Notes: generated from the letters alone by a model not told the origin. A stretch of DNA of 40,540 bases from Nitrospira sp. (GCA_005116965.1 SWDG01000027.1:356508-397047), one strand, 5' to 3'. Numbered from the stretch's first letter, positions 26,081-35,045 are shown. Numbers and translations: made by a program.

Positions 26081-28249
26081 TCAGCTGGCCAGGCGATTTC
26101 GGAAGCGCTCGGCTGCCATCGATGCGTCTTCGGATCGGCGATCCCGCAGGAGATGCTGCAGCTGATTCGCGGGGACCGGTTTGCTAAACAGGTAACCCTG
26201 GTAAGCGGCACAGCCTTGCATGCGAAGAAATGCCAGCTCGTCGCGAGTCTCCACTCCTTCAGCCACGACGTGAAGCTTGAGGGCGCGACCCATGCCAATG
26301 ATCGCTCGTATGATGGGGGAATCAGCTGTGCCGAGCTTGAGATCTTTGACGAACGCCCGATCGATCTTGAGCGTGTCGAGGGGAAACCGCTGAAGATACG
26401 CGAGCGATGAGTATCCCGTGCCGAAATCATCGATGGCCAAGCGAAACCCGGATTCCTTCAACTCCCTGAGCGTGGCAATGGTGGTCGACGCGTCGGTCAT
26501 CAACACGCTCTCCGTGAGTTCCAGCTCAATATCCTGAGGATTCCCGCCCTGCTCATAAACGAGTGACTTGATCTGACTGCCGATATGAGGCTGTCGGAAA
26601 TGCAGCCCGGAAAGATTGATGGACACGGCTGTCGGAGCTAACCCTCCTTTGTGCCACATCCGCTGCTGCTGCACCACGCTTGTGATCACCCATTCACTCA
26701 TCTGAATGATCAAATCCTCTTCTTCGGCCACCGGAATGAACTCAGCCGGAGAGATCAACCCACGAGTGGGATGTTGCCATCGGATGAGCGCTTCAAAGCC
26801 GACGACCTTCTCCGAAAGAATATCGACCTGTGGTTGATAGTGGAGGACGAATTGATTCGCGGCAATGGCGGCGCGTAAATCCTGTTCCAGGCTGATCCGG
26901 GCGGCCAGTGAGGTGTTCATCGCGGAGGAGTAGTATCGGTAACTGTTCTGGCCCGTGGTTTTGGCGGCTTGAAGAGCGGTTACGGCATTGCGCAGGAGAA
27001 CATCAGCATCCTCACCGTCGGCTCCAGGTATCGCGAGTCCAATATGCGCCGAAAGCGTCACGTTCGTCCCGTCGATCACAAACGGAGTACTGAGAGCGCT
27101 CATCAATGTGTGAGCCACTTTGGCAGAGTCCTCAGGCGCAGACAGATGGGTGTACAGCATCGCGAATTGATCGTCGCTCAGGCGCGCCAGGACAGGAGTT
27201 TCCGCACCGGTGGACGGTACATGTGTGACACCAGCCGAAAGGGTATGCTGGAGGCGCTCCACGACGTCCTTGATGAGCTGTTCTGCTTTTCGCGAGCCAT
27301 GCATGTCACGCAGGCGATGATACCGGTCGAGGCCTACGACGAGGAGTGCGCCGACAACATGGCTGCCGGCGCCACAGGTCATCGCCTCTGCCACGCGATG
27401 GAGGAATAAGCTTCGGTTGGGAAGATGAGTCACGCTGTCATAGTTGGCGAGAAAATAGATCTTCGCTTCCGTCGCCCGCATATCGGTGACATCCTGGACC
27501 GTTCCCACCATACACTCAGCCTGCCCGGTGTCGTCCATAATGGTCTCTCCGAGGACGTGGACGATGCGTTCAGTACCATCGTTCTGGACGAGGCGATGGT
27601 CTAGATCAAATTCTGTTCCATCCGCGACCGCCTCTCGCATGGCCTCGGCAACCAAGGCGCGATCCGCTTCGTGCACACGAGCAAGATACGAAGCCTGGGA
27701 GTGATCACACAAGGCTGGAGCGATTCCGAGGATCCGGCACGCCGCATCCGAGACGTGCATGCGGTTTTTGACGAGATCCCATTCCCATCCGCCTAATTGA
27801 GCGATTCTCTGGGCTTGAGCAAGCCGGGATTCGCTGCTGCGAAGGGCGTTGAGCATCTCACTTGCCCGAAGCATGTACCGCACGCGCTGACTCAGGATGA
27901 GCCCAGGACAAGGCTTCACGATAAAGTCGGTGGCACCCACTTCGTATGCCTGCGCGATCGAATCGATGTCATCCAGCCCCGTCATGATGAGAATAGGCAC
28001 AAATTCCCCGCGCGGCAGCTGCCGGAGTTGCTGACAGGCAACAAACCCATTCATGCCCGGCATTTGCAAGTCGAGGATGATGATGTCCGGCATCGTGACC
28101 GCGGCAAAGTCGATGGCAGCTTGCCCCGACGAGGCTTCCTCCACCCGGAGATCCTCTTGTTCCAGGCTCATCCGTGATAAGGCGCGCAACGCGGGATCAT
28201 CGTCGACGATCAGTGCGAGGGGAAGGGATGGTTGGACAAGGGACGTCAT
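26081..28249 (-). CDS. Response regulator: REC-PAS-degenerate GGDEF-EAL (c-di-GMP phosphodiesterase)
   Basis: The domains of this 722-residue protein are: REC 10-130 (acidic D16-D18, phospho-acceptor D60, K112), PAS/PAC about 145-260, GGDEF-like 265-440 and EAL 450-705. The GGDEF signature is replaced by SDDQF (358-362), so cyclase activity is not expected. The EAL domain keeps EALIRW (486-491), ELTES, DDFGTGYSS (607-615), KID (628-630) and EGVET (664-668), so c-di-GMP hydrolysis is likely. It lacks membrane segments. The start overlaps the hybrid kinase stop (ATGA) and has AGAGGAGAG upstream. It is the last gene of the operon and the probable output of the relay; phosphorylation of D60 by the kinase's HPt domain is inference. 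Confidence 0.92.
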   Translation of the reverse strand: MTSLVQPSLPLALIVDDDPALRALSRMSLEQEDLRVEEASSGQAAIDFAAVTMPDIIILDLQMPGMNGFVACQQLRQLPRGEFVPILIMTGLDDIDSIAQAYEVGATDFIVKPCPGLILSQRVRYMLRASEMLNALRSSESRLAQAQRIAQLGGWEWDLVKNRMHVSDAACRILGIAPALCDHSQASYLARVHEADRALVAEAMREAVADGTEFDLDHRLVQNDGTERIVHVLGETIMDDTGQAECMVGTVQDVTDMRATEAKIYFLANYDSVTHLPNRSLFLHRVAEAMTCGAGSHVVGALLVVGLDRYHRLRDMHGSRKAEQLIKDVVERLQHTLSAGVTHVPSTGAETPVLARLSDDQFAMLYTHLSAPEDSAKVAHTLMSALSTPFVIDGTNVTLSAHIGLAIPGADGEDADVLLRNAVTALQAAKTTGQNSYRYYSSAMNTSLAARISLEQDLRAAIAANQFVLHYQPQVDILSEKVVGFEALIRWQHPTRGLISPAEFIPVAEEEDLIIQMSEWVITSVVQQQRMWHKGGLAPTAVSINLSGLHFRQPHIGSQIKSLVYEQGGNPQDIELELTESVLMTDASTTIATLRELKESGFRLAIDDFGTGYSSLAYLQRFPLDTLKIDRAFVKDLKLGTADSPIIRAIIGMGRALKLHVVAEGVETRDELAFLRMQGCAAYQGYLFSKPVPANQLQHLLRDRRSEDASMAAERFRNRLAS

Positions 28250-31200
28250 GCGGCTCTCCTCTTGTTGAGTTCAGCTCCAAAAATCTGGCTGGCGTGGTCA
28301 AATGCCGCATCCAGTTGATCCTCCAACGGTTCGGCCTCTGTGAGCTGCCCCTGGCGACTGAGGGTCTCGAACTGCTGACAGAGCGTTGCGAGAGAGAGGG
28401 CTCCGAGGACCGCGCTTCTGCTTTTCAAGCTATGCGCAGCCTGGTTGACAGCCGTGGCATCTCCAGCAGCCATGCCGTGATGCAGCGTATCGACAAGTTG
28501 TTGTGAGTCCGCCAAATACAGCGTCAGAATTTTTGCCAGCATATCCTCTTTGCCTGGCTTTTGAAGGCTCGTGATTGACTTCCACGCCTTCACATCGACA
28601 ATCAAGGACGTCTCTACCTCTAGTTCCGGCGTCGCCGGGACCAGCGTCATCGTCGGCTGTGGAGCAGGCTGTTCGACCGTTGATGCTGTCGGAGCCGGTT
28701 GCAGCCAGGAGGTCAGCACAGCCCGCAGCCGTTCCATGGAGAAGGGCTTTGCGATGTAGTCGCTCATGCCGGCGGCTAAGCAATGTTCGCGGTCGCCCGG
28801 TGTCGCATGGGCCGTGAGCGCAATGATTGGAATGGCGGACCGAGATCCAGCCGTTTCCCATTCACGGATCACCTTGGTGGCTTCAAAACCGTCTATCTCC
28901 GGCATTTGGCAATCCATGAGAATGAGGTCATAGGCGACTCTCTTCGCCTGGTCCACCGCTTCTTGGCCGTTTTGAGCCACCGTGACGGTGCAACCCAGGG
29001 TCTGGAGCATGAGCACCGCGATCTCTTGATTGACTGGGTTGTCTTCGGCCAATAACACGTGTCCGCACAACTCCGAGGCCGAAGTCGGCGTGATCTGTGT
29101 CTGCGAGACCATCACCGATGTGTTGGTCAACCCATTGACGAGCCCATCACGCAGGGTCTGGTAACGGAGTGGCTTGGTGAGACAGTGCATCCCACCGAAT
29201 ACGGGGTCTTGTTCGACATCCGCCCGCTGCGTGAACGACACCAAGCGGAGGATGCCGGCTTCGCTCAGTGACGAATCGGAGGTCAGCGCCTGCAACAGTT
29301 CCTGGCCGGTCATGTCTGCACAGGATTCATCGACGAGAGCCAACACCTTACCGCCATCCGTGGCGAGTTCGTTCATCACGAACTCAAGAAATTCTGAGCC
29401 TGAGCTGGCCATCTTGATCGAAAGGCCCCAGTGCGTGAGATAGCGGGCCAGAATCCGACGGGTCACCGGGTGATGGACAGCCACGCATACCCGCACACCT
29501 GCCAGTACGGGATCAGCCTGGTGCTCGACCACCGTTCCAGCTTGAAGCGGAAACGGAAGGACGACCCAGAACGTGCTGCCTTGCCCGATGACACTCTCGA
29601 CTCCGATCGTCCCACCCATCAGTTCGCTCAGCTGTTTACAAATGCTGAGTCCTAGGCCGGTGCCTCCATGCACTCTGGTGGAAGAGCCGTCCACTTGGGA
29701 AAAAGACTGAAAGAGTTTCGCCTGGCCTTCGGCGCTGATGCCGGATCCTGTGTCCGTGACGGCCAGTCTGATCGTAGGTGGAGTCCCCTCACTGGAAAGA
29801 GATGGATCGAGTGCCACGGTCACACTCACGTCGCCGGCTTGGGTGAATTTGATGGCATTGCCTAATAGATTGGTGAGGATTTGTCGGACTCGGATCGGGT
29901 CGCCCATCACCGCGGTTGGGAGGGTTGGATCGTACTCCACCGACAGGGTGAGGTGTTTGCGCTGTGCGCGCTCGGCCAACTGCTCAACGGTGCGCTCGAC
30001 GAGATCTCTGAGATCGATCGGCACCGACTGGATGTCCAGTTTGCCGGCTTCGATCTTTGAAAAGTCGAGAATGTCGTTGATCAGTGTTAAGAGCGTGTCG
30101 CCGGAGTTGTGAATCGTGTCCACATAATGGCGTTGCGTGTCGGAGAGGGAAGTGCGGGCGAGAATTTCCGTCATGCCAATGACCCCGTTCATTGGCGTCC
30201 TGATTTCGTGACTCATATTGGCCAGAAACTCCGCTTTGGCCTTCGTCGCATCTTCCGCCGCGAGCTTGGCGAGGGCGAGGGCTTCCTCGGACTCACGCCG
30301 CCGCGCGGCTTCCAGCACAAGCGTCATAAAGTTCGCCAAGGCCTGTGCGAATTGCTGTTCATCCGGTGCCCAGTCTCGAGACGAGCCGACATGTTCTATG
30401 GTAATGACACCTGTCAGCTTGCCCTGAGTCTGAAACGGCGCGTCGATTCGGGCACCGATCTGCTGAGGTGCGAGACTCCCTGTGACCAGTTCTTGAAAAT
30501 TCTGGTCTTGCTGTGCCTGTGATGCAGCGAGCAGGTGTCCGCAGCTCAGTGCTTCAAAATAGATGGGATACTGTGCGCGAACCAGTTTTCCACCGAAGGC
30601 ATGCGTATTGGCCGGTCGATCGTAACTATCAAGACAATATAGGGATTGTGTCTGCTCTTCAAAAATCCACACACTGACACGATCAACGACAAGCGCCTGC
30701 GCCGCGACGGTGGTCAGCTGTTTGGCCGTAATCGGGAGAGCCCCCTCAAACACCGTGCGGTCCTGTACCAGGGCCAGCGTGGCGCTCTGTTGATGGCGAA
30801 GCCGCTCTTCCTTCGTGTGTAACGACTGATTCGTGACCTTGAGCATCGTCGCACGTTCCTCTGCCTGCTGCTTGTCGTCGACGGCCCCAATCAATTCGAT
30901 CTGCGCCTGTACCTGCGCTTTCATGGCTCGGTTCTTGGCCAGGGCTATAGCCACCTGATCGGCCAGGCGACGGGCATGGGCCAGACTGTCCGCCGGTGGC
31001 TTGTGTCTCTGTCGATAGGCCAGCACCAACACGCCGTTGACGATCTCGTTCACGATGATTGGAAACGTGACAAAGAGGGAGAGATCCGGCTTCTGCATCG
31101 ACGTCAGGTATGGCGGCAGGGTAGAGGCCGTTGTGATGAAGTAGTTGGGGTGGGCCTTCATAGCGGCGAGATGGTCGTCGGAAAACTGGCAGGGATAGGT

Positions 31201-32445
31201 CTGCGACTCATGATCTGATTGACCGTCAATGACACGCACCCATAGGACGGCGGAGCCTCCCTCTTCAGGATCGACCAAGGTCATCCCCACGGCGTCGCAC
31301 GTGATTGTGTCAGTAATGCGTGACTGTACGATCTTGATCATGGCCGCTGGTTCATGGCTCGAAAGAATCGCTTGGCTGATCGCCGAAATGGTCTCCAACA
31401 TCTGAAACTGCTGACTGAGCTTTCCGGTCATGCTATTGAACGAGCCTGCGAGATCGTGGAATTCATCGTCGCTATTCACGGTGACACGAGTCGTAAAATC
31501 GCCTGCCGCGAGGCGGGCGGTGCCTTCTTGCAAGAGTGCGACCGGTCGGAGACTGCGACGGATTTGAGACAGGCTGAGCAGAACGACTGCGCTCAATGCG
31601 GACGCGATGACAAGCAGGAACGTGTGGCGGAACTGCTCGACAGGAGCCAACGCCGATTCACGGGTTTGGCTCAGCACAACGACCCATGGTTCGACAAGAA
31701 ATGTATGCCGGAGTGGCATCGACCAAGCCCCTGCGACATACTCCTGTCTCCCGAATCGCCACATGGCCCCTTCGCCCATCGGGGCAACAGCGTCCCGGCG
31801 GCGAAAATCTGGGAGGGTGACCGGCTGTGGGAAGGTCGAATAGAGCGCTTGTCGTTCGCCGTCTTCAATCACGAGATCCGTATCCCCAGGCAGAGCTTCT
31901 TTGATCTGGGTGCTCCAGAGGGAGTTTTTCTCGATCTGGGCACTGAGGAGCCCGGCTTCCCATCGATTGCGACTGACGAGTCGGGTGAGGACCAGCTGAG
32001 GTGCGTGCTCTGGTGAAGGGTGTATCTCCAGCAAGACCTTCCCTCCCTGAAGATGGGCAACCTGAGGTTGAGTGAACTGGCCTCGCTCCACGCCCACAGT
32101 CGCTAGGAGACGGATCTCGCCAAATCGATGTCCGAGTTCTTTGACCGATGCCGTGATGGAGGTGCCCTCGGTGACCGTCCCGTCTGGCGGGAGTTCGGCA
32201 GCGATCCGGTCCAGATCGGCGGTCAAGGTCAGGAGATGGTTATACAGAACCATCCCCTGGGATTTGCTCTCTTGTTTCAGACTGGCAGAGGCTTGAATGA
32301 TGAGTTGTTCCGTGACTTGGCGGTAGAAGACCCATCCGAGAATGGAGGTCGGCACGAGGGCGCAGAACACGAACAGACCAAGAATCCGACGCGCGATACG
32401 GCTGTGGAAGAGTAAATGGGAGAACGTCGTCTGCATGGGCTCCAC
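28246..32445 (-). CDS. Hybrid sensor histidine kinase: TM-sensor-TM-HAMP-GAF-GAF-HisKA-HATPase-REC-REC-HPt
   Basis: This is a 1399-residue membrane kinase. TM helices are at about 20-41 and 274-294 with an extracytoplasmic domain between. HAMP is 295-350, and two GAF-like domains lie at about 355-505 and 560-715. HisKA has H746 in MSHEIRTPMNG; the HATPase shows NAIKFT, DTGSGIS and GGTGLGLSI. The first REC (983-1105) lacks the N-terminal acidic pair but keeps D1039 and K1091, so it is probably degenerate. The second REC (1128-1248) is complete (E1134, D1135, D1178, K1233). HPt carries H1338 in AAHSLKSRS. The layout is that of BarA/EvgS-type phosphorelays. The start is GTG 32445 (3 nt after the pseudopilin stop) or ATG 32436. 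Confidence 0.93.
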   Translation of the reverse strand: MEPMQTTFSHLLFHSRIARRILGLFVFCALVPTSILGWVFYRQVTEQLIIQASASLKQESKSQGMVLYNHLLTLTADLDRIAAELPPDGTVTEGTSITASVKELGHRFGEIRLLATVGVERGQFTQPQVAHLQGGKVLLEIHPSPEHAPQLVLTRLVSRNRWEAGLLSAQIEKNSLWSTQIKEALPGDTDLVIEDGERQALYSTFPQPVTLPDFRRRDAVAPMGEGAMWRFGRQEYVAGAWSMPLRHTFLVEPWVVVLSQTRESALAPVEQFRHTFLLVIASALSAVVLLSLSQIRRSLRPVALLQEGTARLAAGDFTTRVTVNSDDEFHDLAGSFNSMTGKLSQQFQMLETISAISQAILSSHEPAAMIKIVQSRITDTITCDAVGMTLVDPEEGGSAVLWVRVIDGQSDHESQTYPCQFSDDHLAAMKAHPNYFITTASTLPPYLTSMQKPDLSLFVTFPIIVNEIVNGVLVLAYRQRHKPPADSLAHARRLADQVAIALAKNRAMKAQVQAQIELIGAVDDKQQAEERATMLKVTNQSLHTKEERLRHQQSATLALVQDRTVFEGALPITAKQLTTVAAQALVVDRVSVWIFEEQTQSLYCLDSYDRPANTHAFGGKLVRAQYPIYFEALSCGHLLAASQAQQDQNFQELVTGSLAPQQIGARIDAPFQTQGKLTGVITIEHVGSSRDWAPDEQQFAQALANFMTLVLEAARRRESEEALALAKLAAEDATKAKAEFLANMSHEIRTPMNGVIGMTEILARTSLSDTQRHYVDTIHNSGDTLLTLINDILDFSKIEAGKLDIQSVPIDLRDLVERTVEQLAERAQRKHLTLSVEYDPTLPTAVMGDPIRVRQILTNLLGNAIKFTQAGDVSVTVALDPSLSSEGTPPTIRLAVTDTGSGISAEGQAKLFQSFSQVDGSSTRVHGGTGLGLSICKQLSELMGGTIGVESVIGQGSTFWVVLPFPLQAGTVVEHQADPVLAGVRVCVAVHHPVTRRILARYLTHWGLSIKMASSGSEFLEFVMNELATDGGKVLALVDESCADMTGQELLQALTSDSSLSEAGILRLVSFTQRADVEQDPVFGGMHCLTKPLRYQTLRDGLVNGLTNTSVMVSQTQITPTSASELCGHVLLAEDNPVNQEIAVLMLQTLGCTVTVAQNGQEAVDQAKRVAYDLILMDCQMPEIDGFEATKVIREWETAGSRSAIPIIALTAHATPGDREHCLAAGMSDYIAKPFSMERLRAVLTSWLQPAPTASTVEQPAPQPTMTLVPATPELEVETSLIVDVKAWKSITSLQKPGKEDMLAKILTLYLADSQQLVDTLHHGMAAGDATAVNQAAHSLKSRSAVLGALSLATLCQQFETLSRQGQLTEAEPLEDQLDAAFDHASQIFGAELNKRRAA

Positions 32446-32448
32446 ACA

Positions 32449-33177
32449 TTAGAAGTTTTTGGCCAAGCCGTAAAATCCGCCGTCACTCGCGCGAATGACA
32501 TCATCATGGCTCTTGGGCGGATTCAGCGGCGCAACGGTGTCTTTGTCCTTTCCCATGCTGTAGATATCGAAGTCCGAGTTGATCCGGACGAGGAACCGGT
32601 CCTTCCGTGCTCCTCCGACACCTCCACAGGGTGGGCCAACTCCACCACCATTCCCTCCGCCTCTATTGCCACCACCAGCACCTTGAACAAAATGGAGAAG
32701 ATGTTGATGGCCCCCGTTATCAATGGCGAGAGAAATATGCCCATTGCTATGCGTGAAGGGGGAGTCGGCAGCAGGAATAACTCGAGGACTGTCCTTCGTA
32801 CGTAATTTCAGTCTGGCCAAGCTTCCAATGTCCGAAATGGTCCCGCAGTTGATTTTGTAGTACTGATACGGAGTTCCCCATGGATCCAGCATGGCGCTCC
32901 GTCCGATTTCCGCGAGAGAATTTGGATATTGTTTAGCAACGAACGCAAACCGTTTGATCTCTTTCGTGAGGCCGTGGAGTTCCGAAACGGTCTTGGCCAG
33001 GCGGGCTTTTTCGACAAAGTCGAGATAGTTAGGGACGGCAAGAGAAGCTAACACCCCGACGATCGAGACCGCGAGCATGAGTTCAATGAGGGTGAAGCCT
33101 TCAGCCTGCTTGAGCACAGACTGCGGCGCTGCACAAGATGGGTGCTGTCGAATAATCCGCACTGTTCCGTTTCGCAT
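32449..33177 (-). CDS. GspG-like type II pseudopilin with a long glycine-rich insertion
   Basis: This 242-residue protein has a prepilin peptidase site G27|F28 (AEGFTLIELMLAVSIVG) with the conserved Glu at +5. A hydrophobic N-terminal helix and DPWGTPYQYYKIN (98-110) follow. It ends with the GspG-like segment DFDIYSMGKDKDTV and a tail SDGGFYGLAKNF. Between these parts an insertion of about 80 residues (111-190) includes a glycine-rich tract at 166-189 (GNRGGGNGGGVGPP) and cysteines at 111 and 184. Typical GspG proteins are about 140-150 residues and lack this. The 27-residue leader is also long. No GspE/F or other secretion genes are near; it sits between HAMP proteins and a kinase, so a sensory or assembly role in that pathway is inferred. 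Confidence 0.82.
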   Translation of the reverse strand: MRNGTVRIIRQHPSCAAPQSVLKQAEGFTLIELMLAVSIVGVLASLAVPNYLDFVEKARLAKTVSELHGLTKEIKRFAFVAKQYPNSLAEIGRSAMLDPWGTPYQYYKINCGTISDIGSLARLKLRTKDSPRVIPAADSPFTHSNGHISLAIDNGGHQHLLHFVQGAGGGNRGGGNGGGVGPPCGGVGGARKDRFLVRINSDFDIYSMGKDKDTVAPLNPPKSHDDVIRASDGGFYGLAKNF

Positions 33178-33186
33178 CCTGACCGT

Positions 33187-33930
33187 CTACCCGCTGTAGG
33201 TTTTAAATGTATCGAGGGAGGTCTTCAGTCCGGCCAGGTTCTGCTCCATTTGCTTGGCCAGAGCCGTCAAGGCTGGATCGTTCTTCATGACAGCCACTTC
33301 TTTGAACCGCGCGGTGTCGAGCGCCAGCATGACCTGCGCATGTTTCAACGTGTTGATCTTCGTTTGCAGCTGGGCGGTCATCTGATTCACAAGATCGGCT
33401 TCCGGGACAAGATAGTCACCTTCTCGAAATATGGCCCGAATACACAAGTTCCCGTCACCGATTTGGGGAAACACCCGCGTGAGACGATAGAGCGGGCCGG
33501 CGACACGTTGCATGAGCAGCAAGGAATGAATGCAATGGATCAGGACCACAACGCTCGCGCCAAGCGCCCAGGGCCAGAATCTGGCATGCAGACTGAGCAA
33601 GTCGTTGGCCACCACGGCGCGCTCCTGCCAGGAGAGGGCTGGGTTGTCGAGCGACTGCAGGAGTGGCTTGAAGACCGGGATGGCCAATAGCACGAACACG
33701 ATCAGCGAATAGGCAATCACGTGGCTCAGGACACGCGCTTGGAGCGGATGCACGAAGCTAATCAATCGGCGCTTGTGCGTGCGATCGCTGCTCGGCTTCG
33801 CTCGCGCGTCTTGCAATGGCACTGACACCAGTGCGGGACGTGGACCGGAGGATTCTTTGGAGGCGTTGGTGTCGGTTGGAGTGTCGGCACGTTGGTCGGA
33901 TGGGCTTGTCGATCGAAGTGGTTCTCCCAT
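33187..33930 (-). CDS. Two-TM HAMP-like membrane protein without output domain (paralogue 2)
   Basis: The 247-residue product has a polar N-terminal region of about 75 residues rich in Ser/Pro/Asp. A TM helix (ISFVHPLQARVLSHVIAYSL onwards) and a short loop with SWQERAVVANDLLSLHARFW follow. A second TM helix runs into QRVAGPLYRLTRVFPQIGDG, a HAMP-type start, and the rest is a helical region that probably forms a coiled coil. It resembles the protein encoded directly upstream throughout the membrane and HAMP part. No kinase, cyclase or chemoreceptor signalling domain follows. ATG 33930 is 2 nt after the upstream gene's stop; the longer frame from 33984 was rejected. Function unknown. Confidence 0.75.
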   Translation of the reverse strand: MGEPLRSTSPSDQRADTPTDTNASKESSGPRPALVSVPLQDARAKPSSDRTHKRRLISFVHPLQARVLSHVIAYSLIVFVLLAIPVFKPLLQSLDNPALSWQERAVVANDLLSLHARFWPWALGASVVVLIHCIHSLLLMQRVAGPLYRLTRVFPQIGDGNLCIRAIFREGDYLVPEADLVNQMTAQLQTKINTLKHAQVMLALDTARFKEVAVMKNDPALTALAKQMEQNLAGLKTSLDTFKTYSG

Positions 33931-33932
33931 GA

Positions 33933-34598
33933 CTACGCGGCCTCGACGGCAGTTGAGGATTTCGAACCACTCGACCCAGTACATTCGAACTGCCGTTGGA
34001 TGTGTGATGGTCGTGTCTGCAGCTCACATTCTTCCAGACAGGTCTTGAACCGTCTCATCTCCTCATCGAGCATGTGAAGGGCAGGGGTGATCTGTTCGGA
34101 AGACTGCTCCTGAATCCGCCGCGCGACGGCTTCGTAGGCTTGTGTCACGAGTGCCGACTGCAGGTTGATGGCTTGTATCCTCTTTTCAAAATGGTCCAGC
34201 ATGCAGTTCAACGCCTGTGCTTCCCGATGCAAATAGTCATGCTTCCGCAAGCGTGCCCGGTGATGCAGTTGACCGGTTCCGATCGACCGAAAGAGTGCCG
34301 TAAAACGATAGAGCGGGCCGGCAATGCGATGCATGAAGTACAGGGAATGGAGGAGCACCACGAGAAACGTGATGATCAACCAGGGCCAAATCCTCCCATT
34401 CAATTCGAGAAACTGCGTCGCAATGTCTGCACGTTGTTCCCAGGAAATAGACGAATCATAGAGCGGCTGAGCCATCGGCAGGAACACTACGGCATAGAGC
34501 GTGAGCAGGAGACAGGCAAAGTAGAGGAGGGTGGTGATCACAAACCAGTATTGAACCGGATGAACAAAGAGCTGTCTGCGGTGAAACACTCCCTTCAT
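33933..34598 (-). CDS. Two-TM HAMP-like membrane protein without output domain (paralogue 1)
   Basis: The 221-residue product starts directly with a TM helix (VQYWFVITTLLYFACLLLTL) and a loop containing SISWEQRADIATQFLELNGR. A second TM helix leads into HRIAGPLYRFTALFRSIGTG, a HAMP-type linker as found in methyl-accepting chemotaxis proteins. A helical segment of about 100 residues follows. The Met start overlaps the stop of the upstream gene (ATGA), with no clear ribosome-binding site, so translation is probably coupled. It is a tandem paralogue of the next gene. It could pass a periplasmic signal to the neighbouring kinase or organise it; this is inference. Confidence 0.75.
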   Translation of the reverse strand: MKGVFHRRQLFVHPVQYWFVITTLLYFACLLLTLYAVVFLPMAQPLYDSSISWEQRADIATQFLELNGRIWPWLIITFLVVLLHSLYFMHRIAGPLYRFTALFRSIGTGQLHHRARLRKHDYLHREAQALNCMLDHFEKRIQAINLQSALVTQAYEAVARRIQEQSSEQITPALHMLDEEMRRFKTCLEECELQTRPSHIQRQFECTGSSGSKSSTAVEAA

Positions 34599-34996
34599 GA
34601 TTGCATCGTTTTTCTCGTCCAGACGAGATGCGACTGGTTCTTGAAGGTGATGGTTTGCTCGTCGCGTCGCGAGTCGCCGTAGATCACCGTGTACAACGTA
34701 CGAGGACCATCAGGAAACACCTCGAGGCGACGAACAGCCTGCGCATCCACCTGTTCTGCTCCGACGCTGAAAGCCACGCCGGTCTTGGTAAACACGATCA
34801 TTCCGTCCTCGTATCCTTTCGCCGAGGTAACCCATGCGCCGATCAGTTCGTGTGGACAAGAGACGGCTTCGTCCCGAACCACCACGGCATAGATCAGGCC
34901 GGCCAGCATCACGCAGCCGACCGCAAGGAGGACTCTGGTCTGCCGATCGGATCCAGTGTCGACAGGCGAAGCTGTGGCTGTGGTCGCTTCTCTCAT
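34595..34996 (-). CDS. Hypothetical one-TM protein, first gene of the signalling operon
   Basis: The 133-residue product has a short polar N-terminus, one TM helix at about 21-41 (TRVLLAVGCVMLAGLIYAVV), then an extracytoplasmic domain of about 85 residues beginning CPHELIGAWVTSAKGYEDGM. That domain alternates short hydrophobic and polar stretches (MIVFTKTGVAFSVG, LYTVIYGDSRRDEQTITF) and looks like a small beta-barrel, reminiscent of lipocalin-like folds. No named family was recognised. GAGGT lies 5 nt before the start. It overlaps the next gene as ATGA and probably shares its transcript with the five genes downstream. Confidence 0.7.
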   Translation of the reverse strand: MREATTATASPVDTGSDRQTRVLLAVGCVMLAGLIYAVVVRDEAVSCPHELIGAWVTSAKGYEDGMIVFTKTGVAFSVGAEQVDAQAVRRLEVFPDGPRTLYTVIYGDSRRDEQTITFKNQSHLVWTRKTMQS

Positions 34997-35045
34997 GGGA
35001 ACCTCATCTCGTCGGACTGTGAATGACGTAGAAGGAATTCATTGC

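Noticed and set aside
31354-32016. Plus-strand open frame of 220 codons inside the hybrid kinase gene
   Set aside because: Antisense to the sensor domain of a clear kinase; no start signal or homology pattern.
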